Assembly: GCA_024277815.1 (NCBI GenBank)
Contig: JAJRUM010000059.1
Coordinates: forward strand, 29,502-93,501
Reading direction: 5' to 3'
Source: Gammaproteobacteria bacterium
GTDB taxonomy: Bacteria; Pseudomonadota; Gammaproteobacteria; Xanthomonadales; SZUA-36
Length of the DNA: 64,000 nt
Below the pieces are notes generated by a model. The model searched no databases. It was not told the origin of the DNA and saw nothing but the letters and a program-made list of their open reading frames with translations. Positions 33,472 through 43,332 of this stretch are shown here, one piece after another. How positions within the stretch are numbered: position 1 is the first letter of the stretch; every line of letters starts with the position of its first letter. The translations under genes and the position numbers were made by a program.

Positions 33472-35721
33472 ATGCCCAACCCAACTGATACACAAGCCAG
33501 CCAGCAGCCACTCTTGCAAGCCGGTTTTCGACCCCCCTCTTTTCAATCGTTGTCCATCCGTGACGAACTGGAGAAACTGGCATGGATGCAAAACCCCCGC
33601 CTTTCCGGCCGGCTAGCAGGCCGGATGGCCAACCGGGCCCGCAGAAACCACGACCACCCACGCAAAACAAGCCGTAACATGCGCTGGCAGGACAGGGTTC
33701 TGATATCCCTGGCTGCAGTTTTACTGGCTGTGTTTTTCCTGCGCACGGAATCTGCTGCCGCGGCGACGCCGCAATGGGGGCTGGAACTCAAAACTGCTAA
33801 CGACAAACACACGCAGCTAGCCATCAACACGGACATCCAGGTCAGCATCACCGGCCTGAACGCCCGCGTTGAAGTGAGCCAGCTATTCAGCAACCATGAC
33901 GCTGACTGGGCAGAAGGCATCTATCGTTTTCCGTTGCCACAAGGGGCAGCAGTTGACCGCCTGTATATCAAAGTAGGTGAGCGCATCCTGGAAGGTGAAA
34001 TTCAGGAAAAAGAAACTGCCAGACGGATTTACCAGCAAGCCCGTGATAACGGCCAGACCGCCACCCTGGTCGAGCAGCAACGCCGCAACCAGTTTGAGAC
34101 CCGCCTGGCCAATATCGGGCCGGGCGAAACCGTGCAGATAACCATCGGCTACCTGCAAAACATCAGCTATAGCGATCTCAGCTACCACCTGCGCATACCC
34201 TTGACTTTCACACCGCGCTGGAACACACCTCACAGTGGCGGGCAAACTGCCACGGTACTCCGGCAAATACCTGCGCTGGCAAAATCGCTGACACCGGCCA
34301 GCCGACCGCCCGAGCCCATTCTTACAGCAGGCTCCCTCACTGATAGCCACGCATTCAGCCTGCGGGTGAATCTGGTCACTGCAGTGGAGTTTGCGGCCAT
34401 CGAAAGCCGCTATCACGACGTGGATATACGCCAGATCACCGACGGCTACCGGATTGAGCTGCTTGATCCTGAAGCACTCGCAGATCGTGATTTTGAGTTG
34501 AGCTGGACTCCCACGCTGCAAGCCGCACCCAGCGCCTCTTTGACAACATTCAACGATGGTGAATCCGTCTATGCCCAGCTCATGCTCGCCCCGCCCCTGA
34601 CCAGTGAAATCACCTCACAAGCACGCGAAATCATCCTGATCATAGATACCTCAGGTTCCATGCAAGGGGGTTCGCTGGAACAGGCACAAGCTGCCTTGCT
34701 GCAGGCACTGGATTCCCTTGGGCCGGATGATTATTTCAACCTGCTGCAGTTCAACTCTTCCACCGAACAACTTTTCGACCAATCGGTGCCCTTCACCCCG
34801 GCCAACCGCTACCAGGCTCAGGACTTCATCACCGGCCTGGAGGCCAATGGCGGAACTGACATGGCGCCAGCATTGTCTTCCGCACTTGCCCTGCCTGAAG
34901 TCGAAGGCCTGATGCGCCAGGTTGTATTCATCACGGATGGCGCAGTCGGAAATGAATCCGAGTTGCTGCAACAGGTTGCCAATGAGCTTGGCAGCAGCCG
35001 TATGTTTACCATCGGCATAGGTCACGCACCCAACAGCTGGTTCATGCGCAAAGCTGCTGAAATCGGCCGCGGCAGCCACATTAAAATTGCTAACCTGGAT
35101 GAGGTTGAGCAACAGATGTCCGCACTCTGGAACCGCATCCGTATACCTGCATTGACGGACATTTGTGTCAACTGGGGCGACACTGCGGAGTTCTATCCCG
35201 AGATCGTGCCGGACATGTATGCCGGCGAGCCTCTGTGGCTTATAGCCCGCATGCCGGCAGAGCCCACGATAGTCAGCCTGTGTGGTGAATTCAATGGCCA
35301 GCAATGGGATCTGAACGTCAACGGCTGGGACGCCGCCAGCCCGCAATCCGGCACAGACAGCCTGGCCATACTATGGGCCCGTAAAAAAATTGAAGCGCTG
35401 GAAGACCGCTTGATGTTTGGTGCTGATCGTGAACTGACGCAACTGGAAATTACCGATGTTGCCCTGGAATTCGGGCTGCTCACCCGCCACACCAGCCTGG
35501 TTGCCGTTGACAAAACACCACGCCGTGGCGCACTCGAAACACTCGCCCAAACCGATGTGCCCGGACTGCTTCCGGCCGGCTCTTCGTCACAGTTGGCCGG
35601 GTTTCCCGCAACGGCAACCGGCTGGCTTGCACAACTCCTGCTCTCCGCGTTCGTGCTGCTGCTGTCCTCCTCTCTGCTTTGGTTTAGCGGCAGCCACCTG
35701 CCAATGGTTAAAGCCTCATAG
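33472..35721 (+). CDS. Sortase target protein with VIT and VWA domains
   Basis: 749 residues. An N-terminal cytoplasmic stretch of about 68 residues precedes a signal/anchor segment (VLISLAAVLLAVFFLRTESA), then a VIT domain (about 100-230), a VWA domain with the complete MIDAS start D392-T-S-G-S, and a C-terminal sorting region: FPATAT at 711-716, a hydrophobic span and a short tail. This is the 'marine proteobacterial sortase target protein' (TIGR03788 type), related to inter-alpha-trypsin inhibitor heavy chains. The motif here is FPATA rather than LPXTG. GGAG precedes the ATG, and the sortase gene follows 3 bases after the stop, clearly one operon. Confidence 0.92.
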   Translation: MPNPTDTQASQQPLLQAGFRPPSFQSLSIRDELEKLAWMQNPRLSGRLAGRMANRARRNHDHPRKTSRNMRWQDRVLISLAAVLLAVFFLRTESAAAATPQWGLELKTANDKHTQLAINTDIQVSITGLNARVEVSQLFSNHDADWAEGIYRFPLPQGAAVDRLYIKVGERILEGEIQEKETARRIYQQARDNGQTATLVEQQRRNQFETRLANIGPGETVQITIGYLQNISYSDLSYHLRIPLTFTPRWNTPHSGGQTATVLRQIPALAKSLTPASRPPEPILTAGSLTDSHAFSLRVNLVTAVEFAAIESRYHDVDIRQITDGYRIELLDPEALADRDFELSWTPTLQAAPSASLTTFNDGESVYAQLMLAPPLTSEITSQAREIILIIDTSGSMQGGSLEQAQAALLQALDSLGPDDYFNLLQFNSSTEQLFDQSVPFTPANRYQAQDFITGLEANGGTDMAPALSSALALPEVEGLMRQVVFITDGAVGNESELLQQVANELGSSRMFTIGIGHAPNSWFMRKAAEIGRGSHIKIANLDEVEQQMSALWNRIRIPALTDICVNWGDTAEFYPEIVPDMYAGEPLWLIARMPAEPTIVSLCGEFNGQQWDLNVNGWDAASPQSGTDSLAILWARKKIEALEDRLMFGADRELTQLEITDVALEFGLLTRHTSLVAVDKTPRRGALETLAQTDVPGLLPAGSSSQLAGFPATATGWLAQLLLSAFVLLLSSSLLWFSGSHLPMVKAS

Positions 35722-35724
35722 TTC

Positions 35725-36303
35725 ATGAACACCCCCGGTTCACATGAGCGCCATTGGACATTTGCGGCGGCGGGCCTCACCGCCGCCGCACTTTTCGTCA
35801 ACGCGCTATGGATACCGGTCAAGGCTGAAGTGGCCCAACTGCTGCTGGCGCGCTCATGGCAACAAACACTGGCGGGGCACCCGGATGCAAAGCCCTGGCC
35901 CTGGGCGGATACCCGCACGGTCGGCATTCTGGAGGTGCCACGCCTTAACGTGAAAACATTCATCCTGGAAGGCAGTTCAGGCCGCAACCTCGCCTTCGGT
36001 CCAACCGCACTGAATGCCACCCCACTGGACCGGACCCGTGACCGCATTCTGAGCGGACACCGGGATACACATTTTGCTTTCCTGAAAGACCTGAAAAAAG
36101 GTGACTTGCTACGCCTGACAACAGCTGCAAAAACCTGGCTTTACCGTGTTGCCTGGCTGGATGAAATAGATGCCACCAGGCAGCAACTGGTCATTGAGAG
36201 CGACATGGAAAGGCTGACACTGCTGACCTGCTACCCCTTTGATGCGCTAACAGCAGGCGGGCCGATGCGATGGGTGGTGACTGCGGTGCCGGTGGAGTCA
36301 TAG
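35725..36303 (+). CDS. Class GN sortase
   Basis: 192-residue sortase with an N-terminal anchor (FAAAGLTAAALFVNALWI) and the catalytic triad His112 (SGHRDTHFAFL), Cys169 (LLTCYPFDAL) and Arg182 (GGPMRWVV). ILEVPRLNVKTFILEGSSGR is typical of the Gram-negative class GN (TIGR03784 type), a family in which one sortase serves one neighbouring target. The start is 3 bases after the target's stop codon. It probably cleaves the FPATA region of the VIT/VWA protein; the acceptor in the envelope is unknown. Confidence 0.95.
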   Translation: MNTPGSHERHWTFAAAGLTAAALFVNALWIPVKAEVAQLLLARSWQQTLAGHPDAKPWPWADTRTVGILEVPRLNVKTFILEGSSGRNLAFGPTALNATPLDRTRDRILSGHRDTHFAFLKDLKKGDLLRLTTAAKTWLYRVAWLDEIDATRQQLVIESDMERLTLLTCYPFDALTAGGPMRWVVTAVPVES

Positions 36304-36373
36304 GCCACAGAACAACCGCGGCCTGGCAGACCATAGTAGTCATTCAGCCTGCTTTGGCAGAGAGCACCAGAGA

Positions 36374-37042
36374 CTAAAGTTCAGCGTTCCTTTTCATGGC
36401 AGCGATCGTCTCAGCGTAATCATCACTGCCGAAGATTGCAGAGCCGGCCACGTAGGTGTCCGCACCCGCTGCGGCGATGTCGCCGATATTATTGACCTTG
36501 ACACCACCATCAACCTGCAAACGGATATCACGCCCGCTGGCATCAATCATGGCTCTGACCGCAGCAACTTTCTCAAGAATATAGGAGATAAAACCCTGCC
36601 CGCCAAAACCGGGATTAACCGACATCAGCAGTACCATATCCAGCTGATCCAGGGCCCAATCCAGGATGCTGAGAGGTGTGGTCGGGTTTAATACCAGGCC
36701 CGCCTGGCAGCCACCTTCCTTGATCAGATTGATGGTACGGTCAACATGAATACTGGCTTCGGGATGGAAAGTGATCAGGCTCGCGCCTGCTGCTGCGAAC
36801 TGTTCAACCAGGTCGTCAACCGGCTGCACCATCAGGTGAACATCAATCGGTGCCGTAATACCGTAATTGCGCAGTGCTTTGCAAACCATCGGCCCAATCG
36901 TCAGGTTGGGTACAAAGTGATTGTCCATGACATCGAAATGCACCCAGTCGGCACCGGCATCCAGCACGGCCTGTGTATCATCTCCCAGGCGGGCGAAATC
37001 TGCTGACAGAATTGAGGGTGCAATAACGGTACTTTGTTTCAT
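36374..37042 (-). CDS. rpe: Ribulose-phosphate 3-epimerase
   Basis: 222-residue (beta/alpha)8 metalloenzyme of the pentose phosphate pathway, interconverting ribulose-5-P and xylulose-5-P. Motifs: [13 protein letters not shown] at 8-20, [20 protein letters not shown] with a metal-binding His and Asp, [19 protein letters not shown] and VDGGVKVNN with the second catalytic Asp. E. coli has rpe next to gph and trp-linked genes; here it follows a djlA-like gene by 45 bases on the same strand. Confidence 0.96.
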   Translation of the reverse strand: MKQSTVIAPSILSADFARLGDDTQAVLDAGADWVHFDVMDNHFVPNLTIGPMVCKALRNYGITAPIDVHLMVQPVDDLVEQFAAAGASLITFHPEASIHVDRTINLIKEGGCQAGLVLNPTTPLSILDWALDQLDMVLLMSVNPGFGGQGFISYILEKVAAVRAMIDASGRDIRLQVDGGVKVNNIGDIAAAGADTYVAGSAIFGSDDYAETIAAMKRNAEL

Positions 37043-37087
37043 GACTGACTCCGGATTGGTTCAATAACAGCTGGTTCAAATCCCATA

Positions 37088-37894
37088 TTACCTGATTACC
37101 CTGGCAGACTTTATCTCATCATAGGCCGCATTGATTTCACGCACCCTTTTCTTGGCGATATCCATCATTTCATCGGGCAGGCCACGCGAGACCAGTTTGT
37201 CAGGGTGATACTGGCCCACCAGTTTTCGGTAGGCGCGTTTTATTTCCTGGTTACTTGCATCTGCTTTCAAGCCGAGCGCGGCATAGGATTGATTGATCGA
37301 TTGGGCTGCGCCAGGCCCCGGCCCGCGTCGCCGGCCTCCGGAATAAGCGCCTCCCTGGCGGGCGCGCAACATGGCTGAGTAGATATTCGCCGGTATGTGC
37401 AGCACCGTACAAACCCGGGTCAGGATAGCTTGCTCAGCAACATTTATCTGGCCATCGGCCATTGCTGCCTCAAGTAGCAATTCGATAAACATGATGCGCA
37501 GTTCATGCCGCAACATCGATTGGCGGCCAAACTCCCGCAGCATGCCATCAAGGTCGAAACCAGCCTCCTTGCCCTGCTGAAAAAAGCGTATGGCGCGCTG
37601 TCTTTCTGCCTCGGTCAGTTGCAAGCGGCGCATCAACTGCTCAGCAGCAACGATTTCGGACTTGGTGATGCGCCCATCGGCCTTGCTAATATGGCCGAGG
37701 GTAGAGAAAACTGCCGCAAAAAAAGCATCCCGCGTGCGGTTGGCGCCACTCAAACCGCCCAGAAACCTGTCCAGCATGTGGCCGACAAACAGGCCCAGAA
37801 TGGCACCGGTCAGGCCACCGCGCATCAGGCCAATGATGCCGCCCAGCAGCTTACCCCACCAATGTCCTGGAATCTTAAAACCTTGCGTGCTCAT
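37088..37894 (-). CDS. djlA: DjlA-like membrane-anchored J-domain protein
   Basis: 268 residues. An N-terminal glycine-rich hydrophobic anchor (GKLLGGIIGLMRGGLTGAIL) is followed by a TerB-like helical domain (about 50-170, with SKADGRITKSE and AMADGQINVAEQ, its two acidic turns) and a C-terminal J domain (about 200-268) with the invariant HPD in GQYHPDKL. DjlA is a co-chaperone recruiting DnaK to the membrane. ATG at 37894 has AAGG upstream; the frame is open to 37954, overlapping the region before purC. It diverges from purC by 70 bases. Confidence 0.88.
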   Translation of the reverse strand: MSTQGFKIPGHWWGKLLGGIIGLMRGGLTGAILGLFVGHMLDRFLGGLSGANRTRDAFFAAVFSTLGHISKADGRITKSEIVAAEQLMRRLQLTEAERQRAIRFFQQGKEAGFDLDGMLREFGRQSMLRHELRIMFIELLLEAAMADGQINVAEQAILTRVCTVLHIPANIYSAMLRARQGGAYSGGRRRGPGPGAAQSINQSYAALGLKADASNQEIKRAYRKLVGQYHPDKLVSRGLPDEMMDIAKKRVREINAAYDEIKSARVIR

Positions 37895-37964
37895 AAGGGC
37901 CTTATAAATGGGAACCGCGCAAGTATATAATTGCCACTCGGCAAGGCACAGCAAAAAAGGAAAA

Positions 37965-38882
37965 ATGTTGGACCCCAGTAACGATATACCCTATTCCACG
38001 GACATGGTTTCGTTCCTGCCCCTGATTCATCAGGGCAAAGTGCGTGATAGCTTTATGGTGGATGAAAACCACATGCTGATCGTGGCTTCTGATCGCTTAT
38101 CAGCATTCGATGTGGTGCTGCCTGACCCGGTACCCGGCAAAGGCGCACTGTTAACCCAAATTTCGAACTTCTGGTTCGAACAAACCAGCGACATCATTGA
38201 CAACCACCTGACCGACGTCACTGTGGAGGATTTTATTGCCGACCCGCAACTGGTGGCCATGCTGCGAGACCGCGCCGTGCTGGTGAAACGCCTGACACCC
38301 CTGCCGGTGGAGGCCATCGTACGCGGCTACCTGATTGGATCCGGCTGGAATGATTACCAGCAAAGTGGAAGGCTTTGTGGCATTGACCTGCCTGCCGGCC
38401 TGCAACAAGCGGACAAACTGCCGCAAGTGCTGTTCACACCCTCTACCAAGGCGGCGGCCGGCAATCATGATGAGAATGTCGATTTTGCCAGCATTGTGGA
38501 CCTGATCGGAGAGGAACTGGCCACCAAGGTCAAAGATACCAGTATCAAAATTTATGAGTTTGCCAGTGCTTATGCGCTTGAGCGCGGCATCATCATTGCC
38601 GATACCAAGTTTGAGTTTGGCCTTGATGAAGATGGCAAGCTATACCTGATGGACGAAGTACTGACACCGGATTCATCACGCTTCTGGCCACAGGAAAGCT
38701 GGCAACCCGGCATCAGCCCACCCAGTTACGACAAGCAGTTCGTGCGTGACTACCTGGAAACACTGGACTGGAACAAGCGGGTACCGGGGCCCAAACTGCC
38801 AGCCGATATCATTGCGGCAACCCGGAAAAAGTATGCGGATGTGTGTCGTATTTTAACCGCGAACAGGCCAGCTCCCGACTGA
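37965..38882 (+). CDS. purC: SAICAR synthetase
   Basis: 305-residue enzyme joining CAIR and aspartate in purine synthesis. GKVRDSFMV opens the ATP fold, then [10 protein letters not shown]; the central block has [17 protein letters not shown] and the C-terminal part has [11 protein letters not shown] and [13 protein letters not shown]. The length is that of the longer, yeast-like/Pseudomonadota form rather than the 237-residue E. coli enzyme. The start at 37965 follows AAGGA; the frame is open to 37908. Confidence 0.96.
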   Translation: MLDPSNDIPYSTDMVSFLPLIHQGKVRDSFMVDENHMLIVASDRLSAFDVVLPDPVPGKGALLTQISNFWFEQTSDIIDNHLTDVTVEDFIADPQLVAMLRDRAVLVKRLTPLPVEAIVRGYLIGSGWNDYQQSGRLCGIDLPAGLQQADKLPQVLFTPSTKAAAGNHDENVDFASIVDLIGEELATKVKDTSIKIYEFASAYALERGIIIADTKFEFGLDEDGKLYLMDEVLTPDSSRFWPQESWQPGISPPSYDKQFVRDYLETLDWNKRVPGPKLPADIIAATRKKYADVCRILTANRPAPD

Positions 38883-38945
38883 GTGCGCACCATTACCCGA
38901 TGGCTTGATGGGTACGGCGACAGTCACCGCAGCCCGTTCAATGAA

Positions 38946-38971
38946 ATGGGTACAATGGAATGTGTACCCAT
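38946..38971. terminator. Hairpin between convergent purC and gcvH
   Basis: ATGGGTACA (38946-38954) and TGTACCCAT (38963-38971) form a perfect 9-bp stem. There is no proper T-run: A6 lies on the right in plus orientation and the minus-strand side reads TTTCATT. It is placed as a terminator for gcvH but is weak. Confidence 0.4.
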
Positions 38972-38978
38972 AAAAAAC

Positions 38979-39365
38979 TTACTCTTCCAGTGAGGTCTCG
39001 TAGGCTTCAGCATTCTTGAGGCCTTCCAGTTCTTCTTTGTCACTGAGCTCAAGCTGGAACAACCAGCCTTCCTCGTAGGGGTCGGTGTTGATGATTGCCG
39101 GGTCCTCATCAAGAGCCTCGTTAATCGCTATCACCTTGCCCGACACCGGTGCATAGATATCTGACGCCGCTTTGACCGACTCAACCACCGCGCAGGGGTC
39201 GCCCTGGCCGATCTCATCGCCCACCGCAGGCAGTTCAACAAAGACGAGGTCACCGAGCTCTTGCTGGGCATGGTCGCTGATACCGATACGGGCACTGCCA
39301 TCATCTTCGGCACTGACCCACTCGTGGGACTCGGTGTAGTACAAATGAGAAGGTATGTTGCTCAT
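38979..39365 (-). CDS. gcvH: Glycine cleavage system H protein
   Basis: 128-residue lipoyl carrier that shuttles the aminomethyl group. The lipoylated lysine is K65 in VVESVKAASDIYAP; YYTESHEWVSAE opens the protein and PYEEGWLFQLEL is near the end, both standard. The start at 39365 gives the normal N terminus; an upstream extension to 39431 runs into gcvT's end region. It follows gcvT by about 47 bases on the same strand. The P protein (gcvP) is not in the window. Confidence 0.95.
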   Translation of the reverse strand: MSNIPSHLYYTESHEWVSAEDDGSARIGISDHAQQELGDLVFVELPAVGDEIGQGDPCAVVESVKAASDIYAPVSGKVIAINEALDEDPAIINTDPYEEGWLFQLELSDKEELEGLKNAEAYETSLEE

Positions 39366-39412
39366 GTTTTTCTCTACTGGTTTTTGGCTGGGGCTATGGT
39401 TGATTTTAGCCG

Positions 39413-40501
39413 CTAAATGACACCCTCGCAAACCCCGCCGTTACGGGCAAAAGGCGGCCGGACAATCTTGCAGTCCAGCAGTTTCCCGCGGATGTCCACC
39501 TGGCAAATCCCGCCGGCAGATTTCGGAATGCGGGCAAAGGCGATGGCCTTCTGTAGGGTGGGTGAAAAACTGCCGCTGGTGGTAACACCTTCACCATCGT
39601 CTGTGGTGATGGCCTGGCCTGGCCGCAGCACGCCACGGCCCTGTAAAACCAGGCCCGTTAACTTGTGTTCAACGCCACTGGCCCGTTGTTCCAACAGGGC
39701 ATCTTTGCCAACGAAAGCCCGCTCATCCTGCAACGCCACTGTCCAGCCCAGGCCCGACTCCAGCGGCGTTACGCTTTCATCCATATCCTGCCCGTAGAGA
39801 TTCATGCCAGCTTCAAGCCGCAAGGTATCACGCGCACCGAGGCCACACGGCGCAACCCCTGTTGCCAACAGCCGATCCCAAAATATGGTTGCCGACCCGG
39901 CAGGTAAAGATATTTCAAATCCATCCTCACCGGTATAGCCGGTGCGGGCAATAAATTTGTCACCAAACTGGCCGGCATTAAAAGGTTTCATCCGGGCTGC
40001 AGTCCCAGCCTCTGTATCCGGCAGCAGTGCGAGCACGGCCTGCCGGGCTGTTGGGCCCTGTACAGCAATCATTGCCAGTTCAGGCCGTTCGCTGATTTCC
40101 ACATCAAATGCGCGCGCCTGTGACGAGATCCATGCCATATCCTTGTCATGCGTCGCAGCGTTAACGACCACCCTGAAAAAAGATTCGTCCAGAAAATAAG
40201 TGATCAGGTCATCGAGAATACCGCCCTGCTCATTCAGCATGCAGCTATAAAGTGCACGGCCAGGGGTTTTGAGTTTTGCAACATCATTGGCCAACAGGTA
40301 ACTCAGGAAGATTCTCGCTTGTGAGCCACGCACATCGACGACGGTCATATGTGAGACATCAAACATACCCGCCGCCTGACGCACGGCATGGTGCTCTTCA
40401 ATCTGGGAGCCGTAATTGATGGGCATCTCCCAACCACCAAAATCTACCATGCGGGCATGGCTTGCAATATGCGCCTCAAATAGCGGGGTGCGTTGTGGCA
40501 T
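39413..40501 (-). CDS. gcvT: Aminomethyltransferase (glycine cleavage T protein)
   Basis: 362 residues (E. coli 364). It starts [20 protein letters not shown]. Folate-site features include [34 protein letters not shown] and [15 protein letters not shown], and the catalytic Asp is in FDVSHMT near the N terminus. It transfers the methylene group from the H protein to THF. A genuine T protein, in contrast to the diverged GcvT-like protein at 54.0 kb. I saw no glycine riboswitch in the 244 bases upstream (40502-40745), which also hold no other recognised gene. Confidence 0.95.
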   Translation of the reverse strand: MPQRTPLFEAHIASHARMVDFGGWEMPINYGSQIEEHHAVRQAAGMFDVSHMTVVDVRGSQARIFLSYLLANDVAKLKTPGRALYSCMLNEQGGILDDLITYFLDESFFRVVVNAATHDKDMAWISSQARAFDVEISERPELAMIAVQGPTARQAVLALLPDTEAGTAARMKPFNAGQFGDKFIARTGYTGEDGFEISLPAGSATIFWDRLLATGVAPCGLGARDTLRLEAGMNLYGQDMDESVTPLESGLGWTVALQDERAFVGKDALLEQRASGVEHKLTGLVLQGRGVLRPGQAITTDDGEGVTTSGSFSPTLQKAIAFARIPKSAGGICQVDIRGKLLDCKIVRPPFARNGGVCEGVI

Positions 40502-40745
40502 AGCTTATGGCTCCCTTATTAGACTCTTGCTGACTGGATGACCAATATAGCGTCCGTCACCAAAAAAGCAATGTGCGGCGCCCCTGACAGCACAAGTTGT
40601 TATCAGCCTGCCTACAGCAGTTGGCTGGCTTCATTGTTAACCCACACACAGCTTTGTTGCCTGCAGGTTCTGCTTGCCACTTGTAATATTTTCCCGCATA
40701 ACCAGTTCCAGATGATTGAGCTTTAGGTTTTAAGCACGCAAGAGC

Positions 40746-42152
40746 ATGAATAACATTAGGTCCGCAAAGCAAACAAAATACCGGAGGGCAGCCGTTATCC
40801 TGATTCTGCTGGGACTGCAAGCCTGCAGCCTGGCTGTCAAGCCGGACCTGGAACGCCTGTACCGGCAAAACCGGAAGGTCAGGCAGCCACCCGTCATACT
40901 GATACACGGGTTAATGGGTTCAAGACTACAAGACACCACCAGTGGCAAAGAAATCTGGGTCGGCAACCCGACCAGGCTGCTGTTTGCCAACTATGCGGAA
41001 ACTGCACTTGAAATTGACCCGCAGACCCTGCAGCCAAAACCATCCCCATTGCGGCCATCAGGTTTGCTTAACCGCGTGGTCGGCAGAAAATTCTACGCCG
41101 GCATAACCGACACACTGGATAAAGCCGGTCGCTACCAGCTTGCCGAGCCGGGCACACCCCAATCAGCAAACTCTCGAAATTACTATGTCTTCGTCTACGA
41201 CTGGCGCCAGGACAATACTGAGACTGCCGCCAACCTGTCCCGTTTTATCGAACAGATCCGGCTGGACTACGCTGACCCGGCGTTAAAGGTTGATCTTGTT
41301 GCGCACTCCATGGGCGGGCTGATTGCCCGCTACTACCTCAGGTATGGCGCGTACGACACGCTGAATGATAATGAATTCGAGGTCAACCTGTGGGGGGCGC
41401 AAAGGGTGCGCAGGGTCATACTGCTGGGCACCCCGAACCTGGGCTCTGTCAGCGTGCTGCATTCCTTCATCAAGGGTTACAAAATTGGTGCCAGGCACGT
41501 ACTGCCTGAAACCCTGGCGACCATGCCAAGTATGTACCAGTTGTTCCCCCATGCGTTGAACGACTGGATCATCACTGCCGCAGGGCGACCCCTGGATCGT
41601 GATCTGTTTGAAGTAGAAATGTGGCGCCGCTTCCAGTGGTCAATTTTTGATCCCCGGGTGCGAGAACGAATCATGGCAACCTTTGACAACGAGACCGATG
41701 GGACCGCCTACCTGCAATTGCTTGAGCAATACTTTGAAAAATATCTGGAAAGGGCAAGACGGTTCACCTGGTCATTGACCGTGCCACTACCCTCCCAACC
41801 TTACAAACTGATTGTGCTCGGCGGCGACTGTAAACTGACCCCCGCTCGCATCATTGTAGAAGAGGTCAACGGTATTTCCGAAATACGGCTTTGGCCGCGG
41901 GAAATCAAAAACCCGACGGCCGGCGTTGATTATGATCAACTGATGCTTGAGCCGGGTGACGGCACCGTGACCAAGGCCTCTTTGCTGGCACGTGAATCGC
42001 TGGACCCCTCCGTGCCACGCAACAAATGGGTTTCCTTTCCGCTCGCCTACCCGGGTTTCCTGTGTGCTTCACACAATACGCTGACCAACAATGTCACCTT
42101 TCAGGACAACCTGTTGCACACCTTGCTAAGCCTGGATCAGGGTGGCGAGTGA
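40746..42152 (+). CDS. LCAT-like lipoprotein acyltransferase/lipase
   Basis: 468 residues. Signal peptide with lipobox LQAC (Cys27 acylated). The body is an alpha/beta hydrolase of the lecithin:cholesterol acyltransferase family: VILIHGLMGSRL near 50-61, YVFVYDWRQDN near 146-156, nucleophile Ser in VAHSMGGLIARYYL near 182, and LLGTPNLGS. The His and Asp lie in the C-terminal half (GDGTVTKASLLA, ASHNTLTNN). It is probably outer-membrane-anchored and acts on phospholipids or esters. It converges with the DoxX gene, 14 bases away. Substrate is not predictable. Confidence 0.85.
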   Translation: MNNIRSAKQTKYRRAAVILILLGLQACSLAVKPDLERLYRQNRKVRQPPVILIHGLMGSRLQDTTSGKEIWVGNPTRLLFANYAETALEIDPQTLQPKPSPLRPSGLLNRVVGRKFYAGITDTLDKAGRYQLAEPGTPQSANSRNYYVFVYDWRQDNTETAANLSRFIEQIRLDYADPALKVDLVAHSMGGLIARYYLRYGAYDTLNDNEFEVNLWGAQRVRRVILLGTPNLGSVSVLHSFIKGYKIGARHVLPETLATMPSMYQLFPHALNDWIITAAGRPLDRDLFEVEMWRRFQWSIFDPRVRERIMATFDNETDGTAYLQLLEQYFEKYLERARRFTWSLTVPLPSQPYKLIVLGGDCKLTPARIIVEEVNGISEIRLWPREIKNPTAGVDYDQLMLEPGDGTVTKASLLARESLDPSVPRNKWVSFPLAYPGFLCASHNTLTNNVTFQDNLLHTLLSLDQGGE

Positions 42153-42166
42153 ATCCCGCTCCTTAT

Positions 42167-42595
42167 TCAGCCCTTGCTACCCATTATCCGGTCAACAGAG
42201 AAACGGCCGGCGCCATCCATCATCAGCGCAAAAGCTGCAGCGGCCATCAGCAAGGCCCATTGATACCCGCCGTTGGCGGTAAAGCCACTCGACCAGTGCA
42301 CCAGGAAAATTGCCACAATCATCGCGATCACCTGAGTGGCAGCCGCAACACGGGTCATGAAACCAACCACCAGCATCGCACCGCCCACTGTTTCTGACAG
42401 TGCAACCAGCACTGCACCGAGCATTGGCAGAGGCACACCCATGCCGCCCAGCCAGGCCGCTGTGCCTTCAAGCCCACCACCGCCGCCAATACCGAATTTG
42501 GGTAGTCCATGAGCAATAAAGATCACACCGGTGACCAGCCGCAATCCTAGCAAGCCCCAGCTGTTATTGGTCGACATCAGTTTCTTCAGGTTCAT
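42167..42595 (-). CDS. DoxX family membrane protein
   Basis: 142 residues with four TM segments. LRLVTGVIFIAHGLPKFG near 18-35 and GAVLVALSETVGGAMLVVGF in the middle are the DoxX/DoxD signature. The family often sits with oxidative-stress or electron-transfer systems, but no such neighbour is obvious here. It diverges from the cobalamin adenosyltransferase gene with about 120 bases between. Confidence 0.88.
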   Translation of the reverse strand: MNLKKLMSTNNSWGLLGLRLVTGVIFIAHGLPKFGIGGGGGLEGTAAWLGGMGVPLPMLGAVLVALSETVGGAMLVVGFMTRVAAATQVIAMIVAIFLVHWSSGFTANGGYQWALLMAAAAFALMMDGAGRFSVDRIMGSKG

Positions 42596-42716
42596 TCGTT
42601 ACCCTCCCGGGGTATGTGGATTTTCCAGAGTTGTTGGTCGCGAAGTAGTCACTAGCCCGACCTGCTGTCATGATATATTGCTTGTTTCTCGGGCAAAATG
42701 GAAACGCACCACAGAT

Positions 42717-43280
42717 ATGGGTAACAGGCTTTCAAAAATTTACACCCGCACCGGGGACCAGGGACAGACCGGCCTCGGCGATGGCTCACGGGTAGATAAA
42801 GATGACCTGCGAGTGGAGGTTTTCGGCACAGTTGATGAGCTGAACAGCTTGCTTGGCCTGCTGCTGGCAGCTGAGATGGCCCCAACCGTGCGCACCTGTC
42901 TGACCCGGGCACAGCATGAACTTTTTGACCTAGGCGGAGAACTTTGCATGCCGGGCTACACCCTGATACCGGGCGAATATGTTGACCGCCTGGAGCAGGA
43001 CCTGGACCGCTTCAACGAAGACCTGCCGCCATTGAAAGACTTCGTGCTGCCCGGCGGTTCGGAATCCGCTGCACGCTGCCATCTTGCGCGTACAGTTTGC
43101 CGGCGCGCCGAGCGTTTACTCGTATCGCTGGCAAAAACCGAAGACATTAACGAGGCAAGCCTGCGCTACCTGAATCGCTTGTCGGACCTGTTATTTGTAC
43201 TGACCAGAGTTTTGGCCAGAGCAAATGGCGGGGCTGAGATTACATGGGTACATGGTGACCAGCGGGGGAAAGAAAGTTGA
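42717..43280 (+). CDS. Cob(I)alamin adenosyltransferase, PduO type
   Basis: 187-residue ATP:cob(I)alamin adenosyltransferase (MMAB/PduO family). KIYTRTGDQGQTGLGDGSRV near 7-26 is the ATP-binding N-terminal motif, VEVFGTVDELNSLLG follows, and CRRAERLLVSLAK near 140 with LNRLSDLLFVLTR complete the family pattern. It makes adenosylcobalamin for B12 enzymes. The start at ATG 42717 gives the normal N terminus; the frame is open far upstream. No adenosyl-B12 enzyme is in the window; the mmsA product does not use B12. Confidence 0.93.
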   Translation: MGNRLSKIYTRTGDQGQTGLGDGSRVDKDDLRVEVFGTVDELNSLLGLLLAAEMAPTVRTCLTRAQHELFDLGGELCMPGYTLIPGEYVDRLEQDLDRFNEDLPPLKDFVLPGGSESAARCHLARTVCRRAERLLVSLAKTEDINEASLRYLNRLSDLLFVLTRVLARANGGAEITWVHGDQRGKES

Positions 43281-43332
43281 GTCCCGGCCGGTCATCTGCC
43301 TGAGCGTCAAACACCCGAAGAAAGGAATAAGA

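Noticed and set aside
35193..36047. 284-codon frame antisense to the sortase target and sortase genes
   Set aside because: It crosses two well-supported genes, including the sortase N terminus, and has no recognisable sequence.
40502..40745. Possible glycine riboswitch before gcvT
   Set aside because: The conserved glycine-aptamer cores could not be found on the minus strand; a GGCGCCG stretch near 40576 is isolated.
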